DNA from: Bacteroidia bacterium
GTDB taxonomy: Bacteria > Bacteroidota > Bacteroidia > Bacteroidales > UBA12481
Reading direction: 5' to 3'
NCBI GenBank assembly: GCA_026391235.1
Contig: JAPLDV010000662.1
Span: forward strand, 1 to 5,953
DNA length: 5,953 bases
Positions 1-5,953 of the stretch are shown here, piece after piece; position 1 is the first letter of the stretch; every line of letters begins with the position of its first letter. The position numbers were made by a program, and so were the translations under genes. Below the pieces are notes generated by a model. The model searched no databases. It saw only the letters and a list, made by a program, of their open reading frames with translations, and was not told where the DNA came from.

Positions 1-384
1 GTCATTATTACCGAAGATGATCCGCAGGGTGGAGTGGATCACATTGATGCGCATCGCTCTGTACTAATAATGGCCGGCCCTTATGTGAAAAAGGGATATG
101 TATCTCATACCCATGCAAATTTCGGATCCATTCTGAAAACAATTTACAACATCCTTAATGTACCTTATGTAAATCAGTTTGATGTTACCGCATCGTTGCT
201 ACAGGATTTTTTCACTCCCCTGCCCGATTATACTCCGTATACCATGGAATTGCATGATTCACGGATATTTGATGCAGACAAAGCGATGAAAAAGTACAAT
301 CGCACCATCGACTGGCGCAAAATAGAACAGGGTCCGCCGATTGATAATGAAGATGTTGAACGTCAGGTACATTACAAAAAATAA
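1..384 (+). CDS. Phosphoesterase-family protein (PF04185-like), C-terminal part, 5' end outside window
   Basis: This is the last 127 residues of a gene that begins before the window; the frame is open from base 1. The visible part starts with an ITEDD...DHIDAHRS signature (residues 3-20). In phosphoesterases of the alkaline phosphatase superfamily, the Asp and His residues of this motif bind the catalytic metal ions. It is followed by a P-Y-x-K-x-G-Y-V-S-H-T-H segment and a SILKTIYNILNVP...NQFD stretch, also typical of proteins often annotated as 'YncE/alkaline phosphatase family' or 'phosphoesterase'. These are usually exported and carry a beta-propeller before the phosphatase domain; that part is not visible here. 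The tail is charged and ends in Lys-Lys, with no sorting domain. The next gene starts 5 bases after the stop, so the two are probably co-transcribed. The substrate is unknown. A GTG at 34 lies in frame but falls inside the conserved motif and is not a real start. Confidence 0.85.
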   Translation, partial: VIITEDDPQGGVDHIDAHRSVLIMAGPYVKKGYVSHTHANFGSILKTIYNILNVPYVNQFDVTASLLQDFFTPLPDYTPYTMELHDSRIFDADKAMKKYNRTIDWRKIEQGPPIDNEDVERQVHYKK

Positions 385-389
385 ATCAA

Positions 390-1958
390 ATGAAACTAAT
401 AAAAACTGTTTTAAAGGCACTTGGGCTATTATTCCTCCTGTTAGTAGTGGGATCAGCCTTTTGGACCTGTTCGAACCTGAAGGATCGCCATCCGGGATAC
501 AAAGCCGATCTGAAAATAGTTAGCGGAAATCCTGCCCCGTTAAATGCCGGTTTTGCTGCCATGCCAATAACACCTGAAGTTCCCGACCGATGGATCGATA
601 AGAACGGGGATGCCGAGTATCGTCCCAAAGACGGCGATACCTTTACCGACGGTAACGGCAATGGCGTTTTTGATCCGGTGTGGATTGCAGGCTTCGGCAA
701 CAGCAAGGCCGCCAACGGGATACATGATGATCTTTGGGCCAGAACCATGGTGATCGATGATGGTAAAACGCGTCTGGCAATTGTAGTGCTCGATGCCATC
801 GGGTTCTTCAGCGATGCCGTGATTGATGTCAGAGAACTGATTCCCACTGAGGCAGGTGTATCCTATACGATTATCACCTCCACTCATACACACCAGGGTC
901 CTGACTTAATGGGACTCTGGGGTAAATCTCCTTTTAAGTGCGGTGTTAACAGGAAATACATGGAATATGTTAAAAACCAGATCGTCACTTCGGTGGTTAC
1001 TGCGGTAAAGAATATTCGCCCGGCCCGATTATCAATATCAGAAGATCTGACCGGGGCCATTCCATTGGTAAAGGATACCCGAAAACCGGAAGTCTTTGAT
1101 TCCGGGCTGAGATTAATCAGGGCCATCGATAAGGAGAATGGCAAAACCCTGGGATCACTGATTGCCTGGGCCGATCATGGAGAAACCTTATGGAGCGATA
1201 ATCTGCTTTTATCTTCCGATTTCCCGCATTATTTTCGCGAAGGTGTTGAGAAAGGAGTATACAACGGCGATAGCCTGGCTAAACCGGGGATCGGAGGGGT
1301 CGCTGTTTACATTAATGGTGCCGTCGGCGGATTGATGACAACCCATCCCAGCCTGACCGTTAAAGATCCTTTTACGGGTCAGGAATTTAAGGAACCTACT
1401 TTCGAAAAAGCCGAAGCACAAGGAAAAACCCTTGCGCTGCTCGCTTTGAATTCAATGGATAAACCAGCTGAAACCATTGATTCCGCCTCGATTTCACTCA
1501 TTGTACGAACATTTACATTGCCGGTAAAAAATACATTGTTCAGGCTGGGAATTGCTTTGGGTGTTTTCGACCAGGGCTCAACGGGCTGGATGAAAATGCG
1601 CTCTGAGCTTTCCGTTTTCAATATCGGGCCGCTCTCGTTTGCCACCATCCCGGGTGAAGCATATCCCGAAATTGTTAACGGAGGCGTTGAAGCACCCGAA
1701 GGACAGGATTATACTATCCAACCCGTTGAGGTGCCATCCGTCAGGGAGATGATGACAGGGAAATACAAATTTATCTTTGGCCTGGCTAATAGTGAAATCG
1801 GCTATATTATTCCCAAAAGTCAATGGGATGTCAAGGCGCCATTTACCTACAAAGAAGACGGTGGCCCTTACGGCGAAGAGAATTCATTGGGTCCCGAAAC
1901 GGCGCCAATATTGCACAAAAATTTAAAGGAAATGCTGCTTGAAATTAAACGACATTGA
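390..1958 (+). CDS. Membrane-anchored neutral/alkaline ceramidase-like hydrolase (PF04734 N-terminal type) with Ca-loop insert
   Basis: This 522-residue protein opens with a basic N-terminus and a hydrophobic segment (about residues 6-25). There is no good lipobox around Cys27, so an uncleaved membrane anchor with a periplasmic domain is likely. The rest matches the neutral ceramidase N-terminal domain: GIHDDLWAR (110-118), THTHQGPD (165-172), DHGE (262-265), IPGE (420-423) and GLANSEIGYI (464-473). By analogy with bacterial and human neutral ceramidase, His166, His263, Glu423 and Tyr472 are the probable zinc ligands. The catalytic GDVSPN motif is replaced by GGLMTT (313-318), so amidase chemistry on ceramide is doubtful. 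Residues 66-98 form an acidic insert with two DxNx[DN]-type loops that resemble calcium-binding EF-hand or dockerin loops. The protein lacks the C-terminal Ig-like domain of full ceramidases (usually above 650 residues). The ATG at 390 gives the expected signal region and lies 5 bases after the upstream stop. The family call is firm; the substrate is unknown. Confidence 0.85.
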   Translation: MKLIKTVLKALGLLFLLLVVGSAFWTCSNLKDRHPGYKADLKIVSGNPAPLNAGFAAMPITPEVPDRWIDKNGDAEYRPKDGDTFTDGNGNGVFDPVWIAGFGNSKAANGIHDDLWARTMVIDDGKTRLAIVVLDAIGFFSDAVIDVRELIPTEAGVSYTIITSTHTHQGPDLMGLWGKSPFKCGVNRKYMEYVKNQIVTSVVTAVKNIRPARLSISEDLTGAIPLVKDTRKPEVFDSGLRLIRAIDKENGKTLGSLIAWADHGETLWSDNLLLSSDFPHYFREGVEKGVYNGDSLAKPGIGGVAVYINGAVGGLMTTHPSLTVKDPFTGQEFKEPTFEKAEAQGKTLALLALNSMDKPAETIDSASISLIVRTFTLPVKNTLFRLGIALGVFDQGSTGWMKMRSELSVFNIGPLSFATIPGEAYPEIVNGGVEAPEGQDYTIQPVEVPSVREMMTGKYKFIFGLANSEIGYIIPKSQWDVKAPFTYKEDGGPYGEENSLGPETAPILHKNLKEMLLEIKRH

Positions 1959-1963
1959 TCTAT

Positions 1964-2965
1964 ATGTTTATGAAATCTAAAAAAGTAAAACGCATTTTGT
2001 GGGGCCTTCTTGGCTTACTTCTTTTATTTTGCCTGCTGATGGTCACACCAAGAATATGGTCGGCACTAAATCCTAAAAAACCACCACTGGGTTATCATTT
2101 TATGGTTCCGGCATATATCGCAGTCGGTGTGGGTCTGGAGGAGCTGATCAATAAAACCCCTGCTATTCCCGAAAACATTGAAGAAATTAAAAATATTGAA
2201 TACAAAAATATTAATGGAAAATCGCTTCAATTAGATATCTACAGACCAAAAAACCTCAATAAACCAGCGCCTTTGCTAGTCTTTATTCACGGAGGCGCCT
2301 GGAAAGGCGGCAACCGGGCGGATTATCTGATTTACCTGGTCGACTTTGCGAAGAGGGGTTATATTACAGCTACGGTTTCGTACCGGCTGCTGAAGGATGG
2401 TCCTTATCCTGACTGCGCTGAAGATATTACCGATGCGGTCCGCTGGTTTTACAACAATGGGGAGAAATACGGATATGATCCTGACCGGATTGCCCTCGTC
2501 GGTGGCTCGGCAGGAGCGCACCTGGCTCTGCTGGCGGCTTATGGATGGGGAAAACATGCTGTAAACAGCGACAGTACAGAGGTTCCTGAAAATAGTCATC
2601 GGATAAAGGCTGTTGTTGACATCTATGGGCCTGTCGACCTGACAACTGAATACGCCCGGAACCAAACCCTTGTAACCTCATTTATTGCTCATTCTTTTAA
2701 GGAAACACCGGAATTATACAGGCAGGCATCCCCCATAAATTATCTGGATAAAACCGATCCTCCCACCATGATACTTCATGGAACATCCGACGAACTTGTT
2801 CCGATCAGCCAGTCGGATATGTTAAAAGCACTTCTCGACAGTCTGGGTGTTCCTAATGTTTATTACCGGGTACCCTTATGGCCTCATACCATGGACATAG
2901 TTAAGAGGGTAAATGATTTCAGCCAGCTGAAGATGAGCGATTTTTTTGAGAAATATCTGAAATAA
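1964..2965 (+). CDS. Membrane-anchored alpha/beta-hydrolase esterase/lipase (BD-FAE/HSL-like)
   Basis: This is a carboxylesterase-type hydrolase of about 333 residues. Numbered from the ATG at 1964, a basic start is followed by a hydrophobic segment (about 11-27), so it is probably anchored in the inner membrane and faces the periplasm. The catalytic domain starts near residue 75. It has the oxyanion motif HGGAW (109-113), the nucleophile elbow GGSAGAH with Ser182, an acid in HGTSDELVP (Asp276), and a His in PHTMD (His308). Spacing and motifs match the BD-FAE / hormone-sensitive-lipase-like group, which removes acyl or acetyl groups from small esters, lipids or decorated glycans. The frame also has a TTG at 1955 overlapping the upstream stop, and an ATG at 1970 that would give a neat MKSKKVKR start. 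No ribosome binding site decides between 1964 and 1970. The gene lies 5 bases after the ceramidase-like gene and is probably in the same transcript. All triad residues are present, so it should be active; the substrate is unknown. Confidence 0.9.
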   Translation: MFMKSKKVKRILWGLLGLLLLFCLLMVTPRIWSALNPKKPPLGYHFMVPAYIAVGVGLEELINKTPAIPENIEEIKNIEYKNINGKSLQLDIYRPKNLNKPAPLLVFIHGGAWKGGNRADYLIYLVDFAKRGYITATVSYRLLKDGPYPDCAEDITDAVRWFYNNGEKYGYDPDRIALVGGSAGAHLALLAAYGWGKHAVNSDSTEVPENSHRIKAVVDIYGPVDLTTEYARNQTLVTSFIAHSFKETPELYRQASPINYLDKTDPPTMILHGTSDELVPISQSDMLKALLDSLGVPNVYYRVPLWPHTMDIVKRVNDFSQLKMSDFFEKYLK

Positions 2966-3055
2966 AAGACAAAATGTCTGTTTAAGCAACCCGTTTACTA
3001 TTGCTAATATCTAACATTAGATTAATCGTACCTTAGTATTTAAAACTTGCATGAA

Positions 3056-3220
3056 ATGGAAAAAGAAAAAATCATACATCTGCCCATCCTTATTGAACAG
3101 GATGAAGATAATATTTATATTGTGAGTTGCCCTGTGTTTAAAGGTTGCCACTCCAACGGAAAAACCGTTGATGAAGCTCTTAAGAATATCAAAGAAGTTA
3201 TCAACAAACACACTTTTTGA
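3056..3220 (+). CDS. HicB-family antitoxin-like small protein, probably frameshifted
   Basis: This is a 54-residue ORF beginning MEKEKIIHLPILIEQDEDN. It has the HicB-like antitoxin core: a short beta-hairpin (IEQDEDNIYIVSCP, 13-26), the KGCHSNGKTVDEAL turn (29-42) and the helix start NIKEVI (44-49). HicB proteins cover and neutralise the HicA mRNA-cleaving toxin; many Bacteroidota also carry solitary HicB-like genes. No HicA-like ORF is visible on either side, so this would be an orphan. The ORF stops abruptly after NKHTF at a run of five T (3214-3218). One extra T would continue the frame to a stop at 3274-3276 and give a 73-residue protein, close to the usual size of this family. The gene is therefore either freshly broken or contains a sequencing indel. 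It starts 90 bases after the esterase stop and may have its own promoter, but none is convincing. Confidence 0.7.
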   Translation: MEKEKIIHLPILIEQDEDNIYIVSCPVFKGCHSNGKTVDEALKNIKEVINKHTF

Positions 3221-3276
3221 ACCGTTTCATCGGATTCGGGGAATTGCAGGTTTCACTTAAAGCCGCTTCTTTTTAA
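3217..3276 (+). other. Out-of-frame C-terminal remnant of the HicB-like gene
   Basis: Directly after the premature stop of the HicB-like ORF, the neighbouring forward frame reads LNRFIGFGELQVSLKAASF and then TAA. As I recall the family, an F-[IV]-G-[FV]-x-E-[IL] segment followed by a short beta strand is a common C-terminal ending of small Bacteroidota HicB-like proteins. It connects to the preceding ORF by a single-base change in the T run at 3214-3218. It has no start codon of its own and is not a separate gene. The assignment is an inference from frame and family resemblance. Confidence 0.5.
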
Positions 3277-3293
3277 TTCGTTGCGCAAATTTG

Positions 3294-3332
3294 ATCTGTG
3301 TTAATCATAATAATCTGCGTCATCAGCGTTCC
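3294..3332. repeat. Short degenerate tandem repeat (ATCTGYGTNA-like, 9-10 bp period)
   Basis: In the 63-base convergent gap, four adjoining units begin at 3294, 3304, 3313 and 3322: ATCTGTGTTA, ATCATAATA, ATCTGCGTC and ATCAGCGTTCC. The first and third are near-identical; the second and fourth are degenerate. Similar strings of 'atctg(c/t)gt(n)a' units occur, as I recall, between genes in many Bacteroidota genomes. No role is established. The location between two converging operons would fit a dispersed extragenic element. Nothing else recognisable is present in the gap, apart from the 8-bp palindrome TTGCGCAA at 3281-3288. Confidence 0.45.
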
Positions 3333-3339
3333 ATTGAAT

Positions 3340-4620
3340 TTACTTGGCCGGAGCAGGACTCTCGCTGATCAGTTTTAATGCCTCTTCTTCATAGATAGTA
3401 CCGGTCATTTCGCCAAGTGAGGTGCGGCCGACGTATTCGTAGCGCTCGAAACTGCCAAAATCTTCCTTGGTCAGGATATATCCAAAAGCGTCATTCGTGA
3501 GGCCGAAAAGGAAGGGTTGATCACTCTTCATTTTCCTTTTCAAATAGAACCCGATATTGGGCAATGCTTCCCCGGGAATGGTTATCACCTGGGCTTCCCC
3601 AATATTCAGCAGGTTCATGCGGGTGGATATTACAGAAAAATCAGTGACACCCTTGCCCGTTTCCGCAAAAACCGGAGAATGCTGGAACACATAACGCATA
3701 GCCTCTGAATCAATTGGAAAACGAATCACTTTGGAGGTGCAGAATAGCTCGGGATTCTCCTGTACGATCTCAGGTTCAATAATTCGTAAAGCTTCATCAG
3801 CCAGCAGATTACCAATTCGAATACACTCGTCCCAGTCATTGGCCTCTTTACCATTCTCCCGGCGGTTGTCGGCAGTAACCATTCCTCCCTGTGCGCTGTT
3901 CATGAAAATGGCCATCCCACCCACTTTGGATTCGATCCGGTCATACAGCGGACCGCACAAATCGGGACTGATCAGTTTACGGTGGCTTCCCAGAATTTCA
4001 GGATGAATGGCATAATTAACCAGTGTGGCAATTGGCTTACCCTTATTTGGTCCTGTAATGGCTATCGCCTGAATGATTCCGCAACGCGGATCATATAGGT
4101 TATCAGCATAATAATTGTAGGCGATCTTTCCCTTTGCTTCACCAACGGCTGTTTTTAAAGAAGCGGGTTCCAATTTTGCAACCGCCTCATTCACAGCATC
4201 AGCAATCTGATTGACACACCAGTCGAGGTATTTCAAATCAGCTCCCGTATTTCCATTTTCATCAGGAAATCCATAAGCATCAGGAGCACTATGGGCATGC
4301 GTGGCACCTATCAGCACATTTTCCGGATTAATTCCTTTGATCAGCACGCGCGACCGATCGCCCAGAAAAGCAAGCCATCCAAGATTATCAACACTTACAA
4401 TGGCAACTCTCACACTCCCCTTTTCTAATACGAAAGCACGCACAAAAAGATCCCCCTTTTTACCTGTTGGCTGTTCAGGTGTTCCCATACCGCCGGAAAT
4501 AGGAATCAAATTCTCCGGGGTTATTACCCTTAATGCTGCACCGGCTTTAAACGTTTGTGCATGAATATTCACGCATGAGAGTAATAAAAAGAATATTAAT
4601 GCCGAAATTTTAATTTTCAT
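3340..4620 (-). CDS. Secreted neutral ceramidase-like hydrolase (PF04734 N-terminal type), short form
   Basis: This 426-residue protein has a clear signal peptide (hydrophobic 5-19, cleavage expected after NIHA, residue 21, leaving an N-terminal Gln). It is therefore probably periplasmic or secreted and soluble, unlike its plus-strand paralogue. Ceramidase-type motifs appear in order: AGAALRVITPE (26-36), LFVRAFVLE (58-66), THAHSAPD (107-114), NYAIHPE (202-208), IPGE (348-351) and GLTNDAFGYI (373-382). His108, His206, Glu351 and Tyr381 are the expected zinc ligands. At the site of the ceramidase GDVSPN motif it has GGMVTA (245-250), so the usual serine nucleophile is absent. There is no C-terminal Ig-like domain. 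It has no counterpart of the calcium-loop insert of the 522-residue protein and is only distantly similar to it, so the two are not a recent duplication. It lies 26 bases downstream of the PHP gene in the same orientation, which suggests an operon. The ATG at 4620 is chosen because it starts the signal peptide directly. The substrate is unknown. Confidence 0.85.
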   Translation of the reverse strand: MKIKISALIFFLLLSCVNIHAQTFKAGAALRVITPENLIPISGGMGTPEQPTGKKGDLFVRAFVLEKGSVRVAIVSVDNLGWLAFLGDRSRVLIKGINPENVLIGATHAHSAPDAYGFPDENGNTGADLKYLDWCVNQIADAVNEAVAKLEPASLKTAVGEAKGKIAYNYYADNLYDPRCGIIQAIAITGPNKGKPIATLVNYAIHPEILGSHRKLISPDLCGPLYDRIESKVGGMAIFMNSAQGGMVTADNRRENGKEANDWDECIRIGNLLADEALRIIEPEIVQENPELFCTSKVIRFPIDSEAMRYVFQHSPVFAETGKGVTDFSVISTRMNLLNIGEAQVITIPGEALPNIGFYLKRKMKSDQPFLFGLTNDAFGYILTKEDFGSFERYEYVGRTSLGEMTGTIYEEEALKLISESPAPAK

Positions 4621-4646
4621 AATTTAATGGACTTTTTGAGTAATTA

Positions 4647-5948
4647 TTAATAGATATATATCGGGTTTGAATAAATCCATGGAACATATTTCCCTTTCAG
4701 CTTAATATGCATTTCGATCCGGTAAGCCCCTTTTTCTATTGGTTCCAACCATGAGTATTGATAATTATCGACAGATGTAACATTTACGATATGCCCATCC
4801 TTTATCAGCCTGAATTGACCAGGCAGCGGAGAAACTGCATTTAGTGACTTCACAAGATCAAGTTTAACCGAATCGCCGAGAATACCGGTTATGCTATCTG
4901 TTTTATTCACTGAATAATACATAAATCCTTTAGCATCACCAAGGCTCTTGAAGGCGGAGAAAAGATGCCCCTTTTTCAGGTGATAAGCCAGTGATGGTAC
5001 CGATAAAGTGTCAGCAAGCACATAGTTGGTAATATAATTGAACCCTTCCTTATAGGTATCAATCATCCATTTAAAAACCCAGCCATTTGCATCAGGTTTA
5101 TGAAAAAGCCATCTGTTCAAGAAGGTAACATTTACAGTATCGATAATTTTGGCGTTTGGCCCCATCCACTCAACCCGGCCATCTTTTAAATACCTGGCGC
5201 GGAAGTTCTGGTTCTCATGGGTATCTTCAGCAGCAAATCCAACAATCTTCCTTTTAGTATTTAAAGAATCCCATAGTGCCAGGATTGCCGTTTGCTCATC
5301 AAACATTTCGCGCAGGGCCCATTGGCGGTATTTGTTCCCGTTCACGACAAAATTGATTATTGTCGGAGTTAATGCTTCATCCTTCGTATCCGTATGAAAA
5401 TTATAGATTTCCATACCCTGGTAATCTGGATTGGCCCAGTTGTGCGGTTCTTCGGTATGGGCATAAAAGATGATCCCACCCCTGGATACGATTTTTTTAG
5501 CAATGGTATCTTTATTCAAACTCCAGTCGATGATTACCGGATCCAGCGGCCAGGTATCATAACCCTGCTTTTCGCTCCCCGGTTCAATCAGAACCCCATC
5601 ATAAAATCCCTTGTATCCCTTTGGAAGGGTATCTGAATTGTAACGCGGGTGATCGGTCAGGAAAACAAAATCGATGCCGTCAGCTTGTGCTGCCGGGATG
5701 ATGTCATACAAAGTCCCCTTGCTGTCGTGCGACAAATAGCTGTGAGCATGGAGAACACCGCGATAGGTGTTCAGTTTTGTCAGTGAGGCAGGCTCTTTCC
5801 GAAGTTTCTGAAACGCATTCACCTGCTTTTCAAGCCGGGGATAGGTGACCAAACGATGCCAGACCGCAGGAGCAAACAGTCCGAAAAGTGTGATCAGAAA
5901 AAATCCGGAAATAGCAAGGAGTAGATATTTTAACATTCTCGTTATCAT
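4647..5948 (-). CDS. Membrane-anchored PHP-domain metal-dependent phosphoesterase/hydrolase (CehA/McbA-like)
   Basis: This 433-residue protein has an N-terminal hydrophobic anchor (about 8-26) and then a periplasmic PHP domain. PHP motifs visible are GVLHAHSYLSHDS (64-76), FVFLTDH (94-100), IEPGSE (121-126), IIFYAHTEEPH (159-169) and AAEDTHEN (239-246). Together they supply the His, Asp and Glu residues that hold the metal cluster in this superfamily. The C-terminus (about 340-433) reads as a small beta domain ending PWIYSNPIYIY. That ending is common in CehA/McbA-type PHP proteins, some of which hydrolyse carbamate or ester bonds and others phosphoesters. The substrate here is unknown. It is the first gene of a minus-strand pair, 26 bases before the second ceramidase-like gene. 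The ATG at 5948 is only 5 bases from the window edge, so its promoter is not visible. An in-frame ATG at 5936 (MLKYLLL) is an equally plausible start. The gene looks intact with no missing metal residue. Confidence 0.85.
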   Translation of the reverse strand: MITRMLKYLLLAISGFFLITLFGLFAPAVWHRLVTYPRLEKQVNAFQKLRKEPASLTKLNTYRGVLHAHSYLSHDSKGTLYDIIPAAQADGIDFVFLTDHPRYNSDTLPKGYKGFYDGVLIEPGSEKQGYDTWPLDPVIIDWSLNKDTIAKKIVSRGGIIFYAHTEEPHNWANPDYQGMEIYNFHTDTKDEALTPTIINFVVNGNKYRQWALREMFDEQTAILALWDSLNTKRKIVGFAAEDTHENQNFRARYLKDGRVEWMGPNAKIIDTVNVTFLNRWLFHKPDANGWVFKWMIDTYKEGFNYITNYVLADTLSVPSLAYHLKKGHLFSAFKSLGDAKGFMYYSVNKTDSITGILGDSVKLDLVKSLNAVSPLPGQFRLIKDGHIVNVTSVDNYQYSWLEPIEKGAYRIEMHIKLKGKYVPWIYSNPIYIY

Positions 5949-5953
5949 TTTAT

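Noticed and set aside
386..847. Minus-strand ORF of 153 codons opposite the first ceramidase-like gene, plus similar antisense ORFs at 540-893, 884-1144, 1209-1421 and 1379-1823
   Set aside because: They lie fully antisense to a gene with clear family motifs, show no recognisable domain and have low-complexity shadow composition.
1955..1963. TTG start for the esterase overlapping the stop of the preceding gene
   Set aside because: Two in-frame ATG codons follow within 15 bases and lead directly into the signal anchor; a TTG start is less likely.
2276..2681. Minus-strand ORFs opposite the esterase gene
   Set aside because: They are shadows of the catalytic domain coding sequence and carry no family motifs of their own.
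2967..2979. Inverted repeat AGACA-AAA-TGTCT just after the esterase stop, as a possible terminator
   Set aside because: The stem is only 5 bp, mostly A/T, and is followed by just three T, too weak to call an intrinsic terminator.
3029..3036. TACCTTAG, close to the Bacteroidota -7 element TAnnTTTG, upstream of the HicB-like gene
   Set aside because: The only TTG upstream (3001-3003) is 25 bases away instead of about 19-21, and one core base differs, so a promoter is not supported.
3017..3211. Minus-strand 64-codon ORF opposite the HicB-like gene
   Set aside because: The forward frame has a recognisable HicB core; the reverse reading is Phe-rich without any known motif.
5149..5636. Two plus-strand ORFs of about 80 codons opposite the PHP gene
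   Set aside because: They are antisense shadows of conserved PHP coding sequence with no independent support.

Overview
This window looks like chromosomal DNA from a Bacteroidota bacterium. Genes start at ATG with A/T-rich leaders and no Shine-Dalgarno sequence. One exported protein has a typical cleavage site followed by Gln (HA|QT), and moderate-GC coding DNA is packed into short operons. I cannot place it below phylum; a free-living Bacteroidales/Marinilabiliales-type organism is a guess.

The plus-strand half (1-2965) is a tight run of three genes. The first is the C-terminal end of a phosphoesterase-family protein (PF04185 type). Five bases later comes a membrane-anchored neutral-ceramidase-like protein of 522 residues. 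A few bases after that comes a membrane-anchored alpha/beta-hydrolase esterase. A small HicB-like antitoxin gene (3056-3220) follows after a 90-base gap. It appears to be cut short by a one-base slip in a T run, because the next reading frame continues with what looks like its missing C-terminus, up to 3276.

The minus-strand half (5948-3340) is a two-gene run. It starts with a membrane-anchored PHP-domain phosphoesterase of the CehA/McbA type. After 26 bases comes a second, secreted, ceramidase-like protein of 426 residues. The two runs converge on a 63-base gap (3277-3339) that holds a short degenerate repeat with a period of 9-10 bp.

All five large proteins are predicted metal- or serine-dependent hydrolases. 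The four whose N-termini are visible carry export signals or membrane anchors, so the locus reads as an envelope or periplasmic hydrolase cluster acting on phosphoester, amide and ester bonds. A lipid or sphingolipid-like substrate is possible but not shown. Both ceramidase-like proteins keep the zinc-ligand motifs of neutral ceramidase. Both lack the GDVSPN amidase motif with its catalytic serine, so true ceramidase activity should not be assumed.
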